Shown piece by piece: positions 44,830 through 53,684 of a stretch of 64,000 nucleotides of DNA. Every line of letters begins with the position of its first letter. Within the stretch, counting starts at the first letter, position 1. Under the pieces are notes generated by a model that made no database searches, was not told the DNA's origin, and saw only the letters and a program-made list of their open reading frames with translations. The stretch lies in the NCBI RefSeq assembly GCF_000422945.1, contig NZ_AUHA01000008.1:1-64000 (forward strand), read 5' to 3'. The position numbers and the translations under genes were made by a program. The stretch comes from Daejeonella oryzae DSM 19973 (GTDB taxonomy: Bacteria; Bacteroidota; Bacteroidia; Sphingobacteriales; Sphingobacteriaceae).

Positions 44830-45333
44830 TTAATTTACCAGTCTTTCTTCTATGAATTGAAATGGAAGAAAGTTAATGATTCCTTCTGCCAGCAAAATAT
44901 TTTTACCGATACAATAAAGCAATATCCTGATAGAGCTTTCCTGCCGCTGTTCAAAATCACTCATCACCTGCAAACATGCACCGCAAGGAGAAACCGGGCT
45001 ATCAATACTAAATTTATCAGTATGAGCGGTAATTGCAATAGATTCAATAGGATCGTCAGGGAATTGAGCTCCTACGGTAAAAAGAGCTACACGTTCGGCA
45101 CATAAGCCGGAAGGGAAGGCCACATTTTCCTGGTTGCTGCCATGAATAATTTTTCCGCTTTTAAGCTTTATAGCGGCGCCAACTCTAAATTCGGAATAAG
45201 GGGAATGAGAGTTTTTCATTGCCAGAACTGCTTCGTTGCATAAATCCTTGTCTGCAGAACAAAGTTCATTAACCGAGGAAAAATCGTCAAAGCTGATAGA
45301 AATATTTTTTTTCTCCATAGATATATTAATCAA
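44830..45333 (-). CDS. cdd: Cytidine deaminase
   Basis: Zinc enzyme that deaminates cytidine and deoxycytidine to the uridine forms. Zinc ligands Cys78, Cys117 and Cys120 and the proton-shuttle Glu80 lie in SGLCAERVALF and SPCGACLQVM. The substrate-binding segment is FRVGAAI...NQENVAF. The 167 residues are slightly longer than homotetrameric Cdd (about 130-136), with extra N-terminal residues; Met6 is an alternative start. It lies 78 bases after parE on the same strand. Confidence 0.93.
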   Translation of the reverse strand: MINISMEKKNISISFDDFSSVNELCSADKDLCNEAVLAMKNSHSPYSEFRVGAAIKLKSGKIIHGSNQENVAFPSGLCAERVALFTVGAQFPDDPIESIAITAHTDKFSIDSPVSPCGACLQVMSDFEQRQESSIRILLYCIGKNILLAEGIINFLPFQFIEERLVN

Positions 45334-45411
45334 ACACCCCTAACTAAAAAACAAAGGGGGTTCAATATATAACTTTCAAAGAATATCTGCGAATAAATTT
45401 ACCTATGCTAA

Positions 45412-47313
45412 CTAGCCGGCAATAGCCAAGGCTTCCTCCGCTGCCCTGGCGGCTTGTTTAGAAATCTCATCTTCAGCTACAAAATCTACTTCAACACGTA
45501 AATTTTGAATAATGTGTTGTTGCCTGTCGGGTGTATTTTTGCCCATATAATATTCCAGTAAACTTTTAATGCTTTGCTCTTTTGACAAGATTACCGGATC
45601 TAAACGAATATCTTTTCCAATAAATAATTCAAATTCAATTGGTGAAATTTCTCCCAATCCTTTAAATCGGGTGATCTCCGGTTTGTTTCCAAGCTTTTGA
45701 ATTGCCCTGTGCCTCTCCTCGTCGCTGTAACAGTAAATCGTTTCCTTCTTATTTCGTACCCGAAATAAAGGGGTTTGCAAAATTGATACATGTCCGGCTT
45801 TTACAAGGTCAGGGAAAAACTGCAGAAAGAAGGTCATGAGCAACAGGCGAATGTGCATTCCGTCTACATCCGCATCTGTAGCAATTACAATATTATTATA
45901 GCGGAGGTTATCCAGGCCGTCTTCAATATTTAAAGCATGCTGTAATAAATTAAACTCCTCATTTTCATAAACCACTTTTTTGGTTAAACCGAAACAGTTT
46001 AAAGGCTTTCCTTTTAAGCTAAATACTGCCTGTGTCATCACATCCCGTGATTTTGTAATCGATCCGCTTGCAGAGTCTCCCTCGGTTATAAACAACGTAG
46101 TATCCTGATGAAGTTCATTATTATCTTCGAAATGTATCTTGCAATCTCTCAATTTCTTATTATGAAGAGAAGCTTTTTTAGCCCGTTCATTAGCCAGTTT
46201 TTTAATCCCGGCAATATCCTTACGCTCTCTTTCTGATTGCAGAATTCTTTTCAGCAGGGCATCGGCATCTGATGGGTGCTTATGCAAATAATCATCCAGC
46301 GCCTTTTTAACAAAATCGTTTATAAATGTCCTAACTGTTGGACCATCGGGTGCCACATTCTGAGAACCTAATTTTGTTTTAGTCTGCGATTCAAATACAG
46401 GCTCTTGCACACGTATAGAGATGGCTGATATAATTGAGCCGCGAATATCTGACGCATCAAATTCCTTCTTATAAAATTCACGAATTGTTTTTACAAGTGC
46501 TTCACGAAAAGCAGCCTGATGTGTTCCCCCCTGAGTTGTATGCTGCCCGTTTACAAAAGAATAATACTCTTCGCCATATTGCTGACCATGAGTCATGGCA
46601 ATTTCAATATCCTCGCCTTTTAAATGAATAATAGGATAACGTATCGTTTCAGAATCTGAATTTCTGGTCAGGAGATCATATAATCCCCGCTCTGAAAAAA
46701 ACTTTTTTCCGTTAAAATTTATAGTAAGCCCGGCATTGAGAAATACATAATTCCAGATCATGCTTTCAACAAATTCCGGAATATAATGGTAGTGTCGAAA
46801 AATGGTTTCGTCAGGATAAAATGTTACTGAAGTACCGTTCCGCTGGGTAGTATCTATTTCCGGGAAATCATTTATTAATTCGCCGTGTTTAAATTCAGCT
46901 TTTTTAGTTTTATTATCACGATAGGATTGAACTACAAAATTAGAAGACAAGGCGTTCACAGCTTTTGTTCCGACACCGTTTAAACCAACTGATTTTTGAA
47001 AAGCCTTTGAATCATATTTACCGCCTGTATTGATTTTTGAGACGCAGTCAATAACTTTTCCCAAAGGAATTCCACGGCCATAATCACGGATCGAAACTTT
47101 CTGATCAGTTATGTTAATATCTATTGTCCGGCCCGCACCCATCACAAACTCATCGATGGAATTATCCACAATTTCTTTTAACAGAACATAAATACCATCA
47201 TCGTATGCAGAGCCATCCCCGAGTTTACCGATGTACATTCCGGGTCTTAATCGTATATGCTCCTTCCAGTCGAGGGACCGGATGCTGTCTTCACTATAAT
47301 TTATATCAGCCAT
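45412..47313 (-). CDS. parE: DNA topoisomerase IV subunit B (ParE)
   Basis: ATPase subunit partner of ParC. The GHKL ATPase domain (1-220) shows [19 protein letters not shown] and [14 protein letters not shown]. The transducer domain is about 225-390. The TOPRIM domain contains [11 protein letters not shown] and [15 protein letters not shown]. The 633 residues match ParE rather than GyrB with insertions. A -7-like box lies 18 bases upstream of the ATG. Confidence 0.93.
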   Translation of the reverse strand: MADINYSEDSIRSLDWKEHIRLRPGMYIGKLGDGSAYDDGIYVLLKEIVDNSIDEFVMGAGRTIDINITDQKVSIRDYGRGIPLGKVIDCVSKINTGGKYDSKAFQKSVGLNGVGTKAVNALSSNFVVQSYRDNKTKKAEFKHGELINDFPEIDTTQRNGTSVTFYPDETIFRHYHYIPEFVESMIWNYVFLNAGLTINFNGKKFFSERGLYDLLTRNSDSETIRYPIIHLKGEDIEIAMTHGQQYGEEYYSFVNGQHTTQGGTHQAAFREALVKTIREFYKKEFDASDIRGSIISAISIRVQEPVFESQTKTKLGSQNVAPDGPTVRTFINDFVKKALDDYLHKHPSDADALLKRILQSERERKDIAGIKKLANERAKKASLHNKKLRDCKIHFEDNNELHQDTTLFITEGDSASGSITKSRDVMTQAVFSLKGKPLNCFGLTKKVVYENEEFNLLQHALNIEDGLDNLRYNNIVIATDADVDGMHIRLLLMTFFLQFFPDLVKAGHVSILQTPLFRVRNKKETIYCYSDEERHRAIQKLGNKPEITRFKGLGEISPIEFELFIGKDIRLDPVILSKEQSIKSLLEYYMGKNTPDRQQHIIQNLRVEVDFVAEDEISKQAARAAEEALAIAG

Positions 47314-47330
47314 GGTATTTGTTGTGGTTA

Positions 47331-47338
47331 CAAATCTA
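47331..47338 (-). promoter_or_regulatory. -7 element of parE
   Basis: TAGATTTG on the minus strand is a perfect TAnnTTTG box 18 bases before the parE ATG. The nearest upstream TTTG is about 24 bases away, slightly too far for the consensus. Confidence 0.4.
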
Positions 47339-47575
47339 AAATTTTAGCATATCTATCACAGGCAAATGTTTCAACATTTTGTACCCTATACCCTCTTTTT
47401 ACAACAAATGGAAATAAATGTATATCCAATTGTACAAAACTATATACATAGAGTTGATTTTACAGGATGCTAATTGGTTGAAAACCGACACAATTATATA
47501 TTTTTCCTATGTATTAATTGAAATTCAGATTTGGCACACTATTAGAATATCTGGATTTTATAAAACAGATGAATT

Positions 47576-47761
47576 ATGGGAAATAGCAACACACAACATC
47601 AGCCTGATCCTCTTAAAAAGCAAAAAGAGCAGGAGGAAAAAGAATGGGAAAATCCCGCTAATCCCGAAAAAGCTGAAGACCGACGTGAAAGTGAACAAAT
47701 TGAGAGGCAAAAGGAAGAAGCTGAACGCAGAAATGAAAATTTAACAGAAAAAGAAATATAA
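47576..47761 (+). CDS. Small charged hydrophilic protein
   Basis: A 61-residue protein extremely rich in Glu, Lys, Gln and Asn (KKQKEQEEKEWENPANPEKAE), with no hydrophobic core and probably disordered or coiled coil. It is chosen over the overlapping 108-residue frame because its composition is protein-like for this family of short Bacteroidota proteins. Its function is unknown. A second small open reading frame follows after 22 bases. Confidence 0.55.
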   Translation: MGNSNTQHQPDPLKKQKEQEEKEWENPANPEKAEDRRESEQIERQKEEAERRNENLTEKEI

Positions 47762-47783
47762 TATCAACCTAAACCTTATTATC

Positions 47784-47924
47784 ATGAAAAAGAATCAAAA
47801 TTTAGCCACTCAAAAATTAATTAAAAAATTTGACGACCAATTATTAGATATCTTATCAGCAGAATTGAGATCTGTTAAATACAGCAAGACCAAAACAATG
47901 AGCCAGGCAGTTATTGCAGCTTAG
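47784..47924 (+). CDS. 46-residue small protein
   Basis: A short reading frame encoding MKKNQNLATQKLIKK, then FDDQLLDILSAELRSV and a C-terminal KTMSQAVIAA. It has an amphipathic helical pattern, a clean ATG and a stop, and lies 22 bases after another small gene and just before a hairpin at 47947-47973. It may therefore be the second gene of a small rightward operon. No family is recognised and expression is unproven. Confidence 0.45.
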   Translation: MKKNQNLATQKLIKKFDDQLLDILSAELRSVKYSKTKTMSQAVIAA

Positions 47925-47946
47925 AAAATACTTAATTATAAAAATG

Positions 47947-47973
47947 AAGGGGCATCTGATCAGTATGCCCCTT
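47947..47973. terminator. Bidirectional terminator
   Basis: A 9-base-pair stem AAGGGGCAT / ATGCCCCTT has a loop containing the palindrome CTGATCAG. T-rich sequence follows on both strands, so it can end the rightward small-protein operon and the leftward cupin gene. It shares the left arm and part of the loop with the hairpin at 12164-12191. Confidence 0.75.
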
Positions 47974-47989
47974 TATTTTATCAATTTAA

Positions 47990-48493
47990 TTATCTTCCAA
48001 AATCGTCCTGAACTCTAACAATGTCATCTTCATCAGAAGGATTTTCCGCGTCTGTATGCTGCCAAATTTCTGCTAAAACTCCCCAGTCATCAAGGCCTAC
48101 CAATCGGTGACGTTCTCCTTGTTTTAACCTAATCTCATCCCCTTTACTTAATTTTTTTACACTTCCTTCCGCATCAGTTTCGCTTGTAATAACTCCCGCA
48201 TTACCCTGAATAACTTTCCATATTTCAGCTCTTCTGTGATGGTATTGCCATGACAAGCGTTTATCCGGGGCGACCAGCAAAATCTTAGGACTTAATTTTC
48301 CTGATATTTTAAGATCATCAGTGTTCATTCCATCAAAATATAAATCGGCAAATTTCTGTGCATCCTCCTCCTCTATCACAAAGAAACCACCCCATGGACG
48401 GGTCATATCCTTATTTTGTATCCTTACTCCGTCTTCACTTAATTTGCTTTCAACTTCTTTAAAAACCTGCTCTTTTGTACGCACTAAATCCAT
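47990..48493 (-). CDS. Cupin-domain protein, mannose-6-phosphate isomerase-like
   Basis: A 167-residue single cupin. The metal-binding motif YHHRRAEIWKVIQGNAGV contains the two His and Glu, and the second motif has the His in GERHRLVG, followed by LAEIWQH. It resembles the type II mannose-6-phosphate isomerase C-terminal cupin. The true substrate is unknown and no sugar-nucleotide genes are adjacent. It has terminators on both sides and stands alone. Confidence 0.75.
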   Translation of the reverse strand: MDLVRTKEQVFKEVESKLSEDGVRIQNKDMTRPWGGFFVIEEEDAQKFADLYFDGMNTDDLKISGKLSPKILLVAPDKRLSWQYHHRRAEIWKVIQGNAGVITSETDAEGSVKKLSKGDEIRLKQGERHRLVGLDDWGVLAEIWQHTDAENPSDEDDIVRVQDDFGR

Positions 48494-48521
48494 AGTAATA
48501 ATTTTAAAATCAAAGTTAATA

Positions 48522-48554
48522 AAAAAGGGGGCTACATTCCTGCGCCCCCTTTTT
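48522..48554 (-). terminator. Terminator of the lipoprotein gene at 48572
   Basis: An 11-base-pair stem (AAAAAGGGGGC and GCCCCCTTTTT) with an 11-base loop lies just past the end of the leftward lipoprotein gene and before the start of the cupin gene. Confidence 0.85.
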
Positions 48555-48571
48555 CTAAATACTTAGCTTTG

Positions 48572-49168
48572 TTAGTCTACTACTTCACACCCAAAACCGC
48601 AAGTTTCAAAAATGCCACATCCTGTGTTTTTTCCTGATTTGTAAACCGCTAAAACACTATTTCTTGTTAACTTTTTAGAAACTACTAATTTATAATAGGA
48701 GATTTTGCTACCGCTTGTTCCAAAATCAAATTTTAGAATATTCTCTTTATAGCAATCCTGACTTTTATCTTCTTTTAGTGATGGTTGAAATTTTGTCCAG
48801 CTAGTCCCGTTGCCACTAAAAGCAGCATGAGTAATATCTCCTAATTCAACACAATCGCCTAAATCTAAATTCCAATGGCTTAAATCCTGAACAGTTCCAT
48901 TTTTTCCGTTGCCCGGATGAAAATTTTGAACCTGCCAGATCCATTCATAACCTCCGTCAACTTTTGTAACACTTGCTAAACGCACACTGTATGGACTTGC
49001 TGCAGATACTGACTCGCCGCTGCCATTCATTTGCACTTCTTTAACACACTGACTCATCAGTTTTTCCTGCTGATTAATTTCTTCAGCCTGTTTCTTCTCA
49101 CAGCTTGAAAATGCGAAAGCTGTAAGAGCAAGGCAAAAAATTGCCGATTTTTTTAATAAATTTTCCAT
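48572..49168 (-). CDS. Cysteine-containing lipoprotein of unknown function
   Basis: A 198-residue lipoprotein with lipobox FSSC and acylated Cys23. The mature part has WIWQVQNFHPGNGKNGT, SHWNLDLGDCVELG and a C-terminal cluster of cysteines (TGCGIFETCGFGC), with at least five Cys in the exported part that could form disulfides. Parts resemble secreted adhesin-like domains with an SHW...C motif, but I do not assign it. It has its own good promoter and an upstream dyad at 49279-49296, so it is likely regulated independently of the sulfur genes next door. Confidence 0.65.
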   Translation of the reverse strand: MENLLKKSAIFCLALTAFAFSSCEKKQAEEINQQEKLMSQCVKEVQMNGSGESVSAASPYSVRLASVTKVDGGYEWIWQVQNFHPGNGKNGTVQDLSHWNLDLGDCVELGDITHAAFSGNGTSWTKFQPSLKEDKSQDCYKENILKFDFGTSGSKISYYKLVVSKKLTRNSVLAVYKSGKNTGCGIFETCGFGCEVVD

Positions 49169-49213
49169 AGTTGATAGCTTAGAATAAATGATTGCGTTTT
49201 ATTATTTAGATAA

Positions 49214-49245
49214 TAAAGTTATCCTAAGTATCATTTATTTTCAAA
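49214..49245 (-). promoter_or_regulatory. Promoter of the lipoprotein gene
   Basis: On the minus strand TTTG (49242-49245), 20 bases, then TAACTTTA (49214-49221) match the Bacteroidota consensus with one mismatch. The predicted leader is about 39 bases. Confidence 0.6.
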
Positions 49246-49278
49246 TTATTAAGGAGATTGTACAAAAATTAGGAACGA

Positions 49279-49296
49279 TTTCTCACAAGTGAGAAA
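49279..49296. promoter_or_regulatory. Perfect dyad, putative regulator binding site
   Basis: TTTCTCAC-AA-GTGAGAAA is an 8-base perfect inverted repeat with a 2-base spacer, too tight to fold as an RNA hairpin. It is centred about 43 bases upstream of the lipoprotein -33 element, a typical activator position. The regulator is unknown. Confidence 0.55.
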
Positions 49297-49483
49297 CAAA
49301 AATCAAGTATTGTTAAAAATTTATAACCGAAAAGATAATTTATATAATTAGGTTTTAGCTAAAATTCTTAAAATCACTTAAAATAACCAGCAAGATAATA
49401 ACTTAAAAATATGGTTATATATTACATTTTAATCCTAATAAGAAAATCTGTATAAATTTTGCCGGAATCTTTTTCCACAAATT

Positions 49484-50734
49484 TTAATCTGCAACAGCTC
49501 TGAACATTAATGCGGCAACCGTTAAATTGGTTCGGCTATCAATTAATATGGCTCCACCATTAGATTTATTTTCCTGATACAAATCAAATGTCAGATTTCC
49601 TGCAGTTTTTAAAACCACTCTTCCAATCTCATTTAAGTTGAACACATGAGGGCTTAACTTTTCCAGTGTATTAATATTAACCTGATAGAGAATTTCCTGA
49701 ATTCGGCATTTGCTGACTTTACTATTATGTTGTATTAAATATGTTAAACCAATATCTAAAGGCTGCGAATCCATCCAGCATAAATCTGCTTCGATTAAAT
49801 TAGAGTTTTTAGGAAGATTTTTTTCACCAACAATTAAATCGCCTCTGCTTACATCAACATTATCCATTAAATGGATGGTTGCCGACATTCCCGTGTTTGC
49901 ATTTTCAATCTCGTTTTCAAAAGTTTCAATTTTGCTGATGACAGATCTGGATCCTGAAGGCATAATTACAACACGGTCATTTACTTTAAAAGTACCGCTT
50001 AAAACACGGCCCGCATAGCCGCGATAATCGTGTAACTCATCTGTCTGTGGCCTGACAACCCACTGAACCGGCATTCGTGCCTGATCTAAATTTATATCTT
50101 CAGTCAGAGAAACTGATTCCAAATGATCCAGTAAGCTTTTGCCCTGAAACCAGTTCATATTCATAGACTTATTGACCACATTATCCCCTTTTAAGGCGCT
50201 CACCGGAATATATGTAACATCATGAAGATTAAGCTGTGATGCAATAGCAGAATAGGCACTTCTGATTTGATCAAATACGGTCTGATCAAAATTAACCATA
50301 TCCATTTTATTGATACAAACAACTACATGTTTTAACTCAAGGAGAGAAACAATAAATGAATGCCGCATGGTTTGTTCAACCACACCCTTACGGGCATCAA
50401 CCAGTATAATGGCCAGATTGGAATTGGAAGCGCCGGTAACCATGTTTCGGGTATACTGAATATGTCCAGGTGTATCTGCAATGATGAACTTTCTCTTTTC
50501 GGTCTGGAAGTATTTATACGCTACATCGATAGTAATTCCCTGCTCACGTTCTGCTTTCAGCCCATCGGTTAAAATAGCCAGATCAATAGTTCCGTCATCA
50601 TTTTTGCGGTTTGAGCGCTGCAACGCTTCCAGCTGATCCGCCAGTATTGATTCACTATCATATAATAGGCGCCCTATCAGCGTACTTTTTCCGTCGTCAA
50701 CACTTCCGGCAGTAAAAAATTTAAGTAAATCCAT
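49484..50734 (-). CDS. cysN: Sulfate adenylyltransferase subunit CysN (GTPase)
   Basis: GTPase subunit that drives ATP sulfurylase to make APS from sulfate. The P-loop GSVDDGKS is at residues 10-17, followed by DTPGH and NKMD. EF-Tu-like beta domains make up the C-terminal half. The start at 50734 (MDLLKFFTAGSVDDGK) is preferred over an in-frame ATG at 50872 because the longer version adds 46 unusual residues lying inside cysD; with it cysN begins 1 base after the cysD stop. The 416 residues fit a CysN without the CysC kinase fusion. Confidence 0.93.
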   Translation of the reverse strand: MDLLKFFTAGSVDDGKSTLIGRLLYDSESILADQLEALQRSNRKNDDGTIDLAILTDGLKAEREQGITIDVAYKYFQTEKRKFIIADTPGHIQYTRNMVTGASNSNLAIILVDARKGVVEQTMRHSFIVSLLELKHVVVCINKMDMVNFDQTVFDQIRSAYSAIASQLNLHDVTYIPVSALKGDNVVNKSMNMNWFQGKSLLDHLESVSLTEDINLDQARMPVQWVVRPQTDELHDYRGYAGRVLSGTFKVNDRVVIMPSGSRSVISKIETFENEIENANTGMSATIHLMDNVDVSRGDLIVGEKNLPKNSNLIEADLCWMDSQPLDIGLTYLIQHNSKVSKCRIQEILYQVNINTLEKLSPHVFNLNEIGRVVLKTAGNLTFDLYQENKSNGGAILIDSRTNLTVAALMFRAVAD

Positions 50735-50735
50735 A

Positions 50736-51677
50736 TTAAAAATATCCTCCTTTTTTGCGGTCTTCCATGGCAGCTTCAGAAACTTTATCGTCCATACGGG
50801 CGCCGCGTTCTGAAATCTTAGAAGCTTTAATCTCTTCAATAATATCATCAATCTGATCGGCTTCTGACTCAATGGCCGCCGTACAGGTCATATCTCCCAC
50901 GGTTCTGAACCGCACTTTTTTACTTGAAACAACATCCAGATGATCCATGTTCAAATGATCGGCCGCTGCCATAATCTGCCCGTTTCTGGTAATTACTTCA
51001 CGACTATGAGCAAAATAAATGGAAGGTAATGAGATTTTTTCTCTTCGGATATAGTTCCATACATCCAGTTCAGTCCAGTTACTTATCGGAAAAACCCGAA
51101 CATTTTCTCCTTTATGAATTCTTCCATTGTAAATATTCCAAAGTTCGGGGCGCTGACGTTTCGGATCCCATTGACCAAATTCATCACGAACAGAAAATAT
51201 GCGTTCTTTTGCACGGGCCTTTTCTTCATCCCGGCGGGCTCCGCCAATACAGGCATCAAAACCATGAGCTGCAATTGTATCCAGCAAAGTAGACGTTTGA
51301 AGAGAATTTCTGCTGGCATTTTTACCTTTCTGTTCAATCACTTTTCCCTGGTCAATTGAATCCTGAACATATCCAACAATCAATTTTTCATTAATCCGGT
51401 TAATCATTTCATCCCGGTAGGTAATAGTTTCGGGGAAATTATGTCCGGTATCGATATGTACCAGCGGAAAAGGAAACTTTCCGGGTCTGAAGGCTTTTTC
51501 AGCCAGTCTAACCAGCGTTATAGAATCTTTGCCGCCGGAAAACAATAAAGCTGGCTTTTCAAACTGACCTGCCACTTCACGCAAAATGTAAATGGCTTCA
51601 GATTCCAGCTGATCCAGATAATCAGCATCCTGTTTATTCATGTGTATTGGATATTGTGAATTTATTAATTCTGTCAT
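50736..51677 (-). CDS. cysD: Sulfate adenylyltransferase subunit CysD
   Basis: PP-loop ATP sulfurylase subunit that forms APS with CysN. The motif FSGGKDS and segments such as GKFPFPLVHIDTGHNFPE and FDACIGGARRDEEKARAKERIFS are characteristic. The C-terminal KKGGYF is the usual ending. The start at 51677 (MTELINSQYP) is preferred because it lies just 1 base after the cysH stop; an earlier in-frame ATG at 51698 would overlap cysH by 20 bases and is possible. Confidence 0.93.
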   Translation of the reverse strand: MTELINSQYPIHMNKQDADYLDQLESEAIYILREVAGQFEKPALLFSGGKDSITLVRLAEKAFRPGKFPFPLVHIDTGHNFPETITYRDEMINRINEKLIVGYVQDSIDQGKVIEQKGKNASRNSLQTSTLLDTIAAHGFDACIGGARRDEEKARAKERIFSVRDEFGQWDPKRQRPELWNIYNGRIHKGENVRVFPISNWTELDVWNYIRREKISLPSIYFAHSREVITRNGQIMAAADHLNMDHLDVVSSKKVRFRTVGDMTCTAAIESEADQIDDIIEEIKASKISERGARMDDKVSEAAMEDRKKGGYF

Positions 51678-51678
51678 T

Positions 51679-52386
51679 TCATTTTTCTTTAGTAGCATGC
51701 AGGCCGCACTCTTTTTTATTTTGATCTTCCCACCACCAGCGGCCTGCCCTGAAATCTTCTCCTTCTTTCACAGCTCTGGTGCAGGGTGCGCAGCCAATGC
51801 TGGGAAATCCCCGGTCATGAAGTGAATTATATGGGATATTATTTTCGCGGATATAATCTTTAACCCGGTCTAAGCTCCAATCAAAAAGTGGATGAAACTT
51901 TATAATCTGGTTTTGAGAATCCCATTCCATCGCATCCATGGTTTCGCGATTTAATGATTGTTCTGCTCTGATACCGGTTATCCATATTTCATTGCCAGCA
52001 AGAGCACGCTTTAAAGGTTCAATTTTGCGAATAGAACAGCACTCTTTTCGGTTTTCTACAGATTCGTAAAAACTCGTTGGCCCCTTTCTGCTGACCATAT
52101 TTCCCACCAATTCCGTATCCGGATAAAACGCATCAATGGGTTTACCATATCTTTCGATTGTTCTGCTCCATACAGAATAGGTTTCAGGAAACAGCCTGCC
52201 GGTATCAAGCGTAAATACTTTTATGGGCAAGTGGTTAGAAAATATTATATGAGTGAGCACCTGGTCTTCCCAGCCAAAACTGCTGGAGAAAATGAGTTTA
52301 CCATTGAAACGATTTGCCAAAAAAGCAAGTGATTCCGGAATGTCAAGCTTTTTTATATCCATCAATAAATTCTGCGTTAGATCCAT
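51679..52386 (-). CDS. cysH: Adenylylsulfate (APS) reductase, CysH family
   Basis: Reduces activated sulfate to sulfite with thioredoxin. The 235 residues carry two cysteine pairs, Cys116-Cys117 (ECCSIRK) and Cys199/Cys202 (GCAPCTRAV), that bind a [4Fe-4S] cluster and mark the APS-specific class. The catalytic Cys227 is in the ECGLH tail. This fits the absence of a CysC APS kinase. The PP-loop-like SSSFGWEDQ is near residues 35-42. It lies 70 bases after the sulfhydrylase gene. Confidence 0.93.
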   Translation of the reverse strand: MDLTQNLLMDIKKLDIPESLAFLANRFNGKLIFSSSFGWEDQVLTHIIFSNHLPIKVFTLDTGRLFPETYSVWSRTIERYGKPIDAFYPDTELVGNMVSRKGPTSFYESVENRKECCSIRKIEPLKRALAGNEIWITGIRAEQSLNRETMDAMEWDSQNQIIKFHPLFDWSLDRVKDYIRENNIPYNSLHDRGFPSIGCAPCTRAVKEGEDFRAGRWWWEDQNKKECGLHATKEK

Positions 52387-52456
52387 ATTATATAATTCCT
52401 ATTGACTATGTAGATTATTATTTCAAATCACTTTTATTTAGTGACCTTTTATAAAG

Positions 52457-53665
52457 TTAAATTGAGTTTTTAAGAGCCGTAAAGATATCTTCCAGAATAT
52501 CATCCAAATCTTCAAGCCCTACTGAAATTCGTATCGTTCCGGGATATATTCCAATTTGAGCCCGCTCTTCATCACTCAATTTAGAATGTGTAGTAGACGC
52601 GGGATGAGTAGCAATAGATCTCGAATCACCAAGATTGGGAGTTAAAAGAATCATTTTAAGTTCATCCATAAATATCTTGGCACGTTCAAATCCGCCTTTA
52701 ACAGTAAAAGTTACAACGCCGCCACCTTGTTTCATCTGCCTTTTGGCTAGTTCATATTGCGGGTGTGATGGCAAATGCGGGTAGCGAACTTCCTCCACTT
52801 CCTGATTTTTTTCCAGCGCTTCTGCAACCTTTAAGGCATTGCTGCAATGCCGGTCCATTCGAAGAGTAAGAGTTTCGAGGCTTTTGGAAATAGTCCATGC
52901 ATTGAAAGCAGACATTGCCGGTCCGGTATGACGGATAAAAAACATGAGTTCTTTCATAAGATCGGCTCTGCCGACCACCACACCACCTAAAACCCGGCCC
53001 TGCCCATCCATATATTTAGTTGCCGAATGACTGACTAGGTCGGCACCGTACTCTATTGGTTTTTGGAGATAAGGTGTTGCAAAGCAATTATCCACATTGA
53101 GAATAAAATTATGTTTTTTCTTAAGTCTTCCTAACCATTCCAGATCAACTAATTCTAATCCGGGGTTTGAGGGTGTTTCCAGGAATACCATTTTAGTTTC
53201 GGGGCGAAGAGCTTTTTCAAAATATTCAGGTTTTGATGCATCTACATAAGTGGTGGTTATGCCCCATCGCGGCAGCAACTGAGTGAACAGCTGGTGAGTA
53301 GAGCCAAAAACTGAACGAAAAGCTACAATATGATCACCGCTTCGGAGCAATCCGGCGATAGAAGCAAAAACAGCGGCCATTCCCGAGGCAAATGCAAGAC
53401 CTGCTTCTGCCCCTTCCATTTCAACAATTTTATTTATAAACTCAGATGTATTTGGATTGGAATATCTGGAATATAAGTTCCCCTCAACTTCGTCAGCAAA
53501 CATGGCCCGGCCGTGTTCGGCATTATCAAAAACAAAACTCGATGTAAGATAAAGCGGCACGGAATGCTCACGGTTACTTGAACGGGTTGTCTGGCTGCGG
53601 ATTAATTTTGATTGTTCTCTCATTAGTGATGTAAAATTTGGAAATAGATCCAATTGTTTTTTCAA
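52457..53665 (-). CDS. metZ: O-succinyl/O-acetylhomoserine sulfhydrylase (Cys/Met metabolism PLP enzyme)
   Basis: PLP-dependent trans-sulfuration family enzyme that would add sulfide to activated homoserine. The 402 residues show YSRYSNPNT, GMAAVFASIAGLL, ETPSNPGLELVDL and the PLP lysine in SHSATKYMDGQGRVLGG. The end ISVGLEDLDDILEDI is family-typical. Its place inside the sulfate-reduction operon supports a sulfhydrylase over a cystathionine enzyme. Met15 (MREQSKLIRS) is a likely alternative start that drops an atypical N-terminus. Confidence 0.88.
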   Translation of the reverse strand: MKKQLDLFPNFTSLMREQSKLIRSQTTRSSNREHSVPLYLTSSFVFDNAEHGRAMFADEVEGNLYSRYSNPNTSEFINKIVEMEGAEAGLAFASGMAAVFASIAGLLRSGDHIVAFRSVFGSTHQLFTQLLPRWGITTTYVDASKPEYFEKALRPETKMVFLETPSNPGLELVDLEWLGRLKKKHNFILNVDNCFATPYLQKPIEYGADLVSHSATKYMDGQGRVLGGVVVGRADLMKELMFFIRHTGPAMSAFNAWTISKSLETLTLRMDRHCSNALKVAEALEKNQEVEEVRYPHLPSHPQYELAKRQMKQGGGVVTFTVKGGFERAKIFMDELKMILLTPNLGDSRSIATHPASTTHSKLSDEERAQIGIYPGTIRISVGLEDLDDILEDIFTALKNSI

Positions 53666-53684
53666 TTCATCTAAAAATACCCAT

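Larger units (their letters stand above)
49169..49483. other. Intergenic region with promoter and dyad operator
   Basis: This gap of 315 bases contains the lipoprotein promoter (49214-49245), a perfect 8+8 dyad (49279-49296) and otherwise AT-rich sequence. No terminator with a clear stem and T-run was seen after cysN, so read-through into this region is possible. Confidence 0.55.

Noticed and set aside
44818-45105. Plus-strand frame after the GDPD gene
   Set aside because: Its body is antisense to the cytidine deaminase zinc motifs, so it is a shadow.
45340-45375. Possible hairpin between parE and cdd (CCCCC...GGGG)
   Set aside because: The loop is about 16 bases and the stem only 4-5 pairs, too weak to call a terminator.
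47418-47744. 108-codon frame overlapping the small charged protein
   Set aside because: It competes with the 61-residue frame in a different phase and its first 50 residues look like translated intergenic DNA.
50735-50872. N-terminal 46-codon extension of cysN
   Set aside because: It lies inside the cysD coding sequence and precedes the normal CysN start; the ATG at 50734 gives a perfect family N-terminus.
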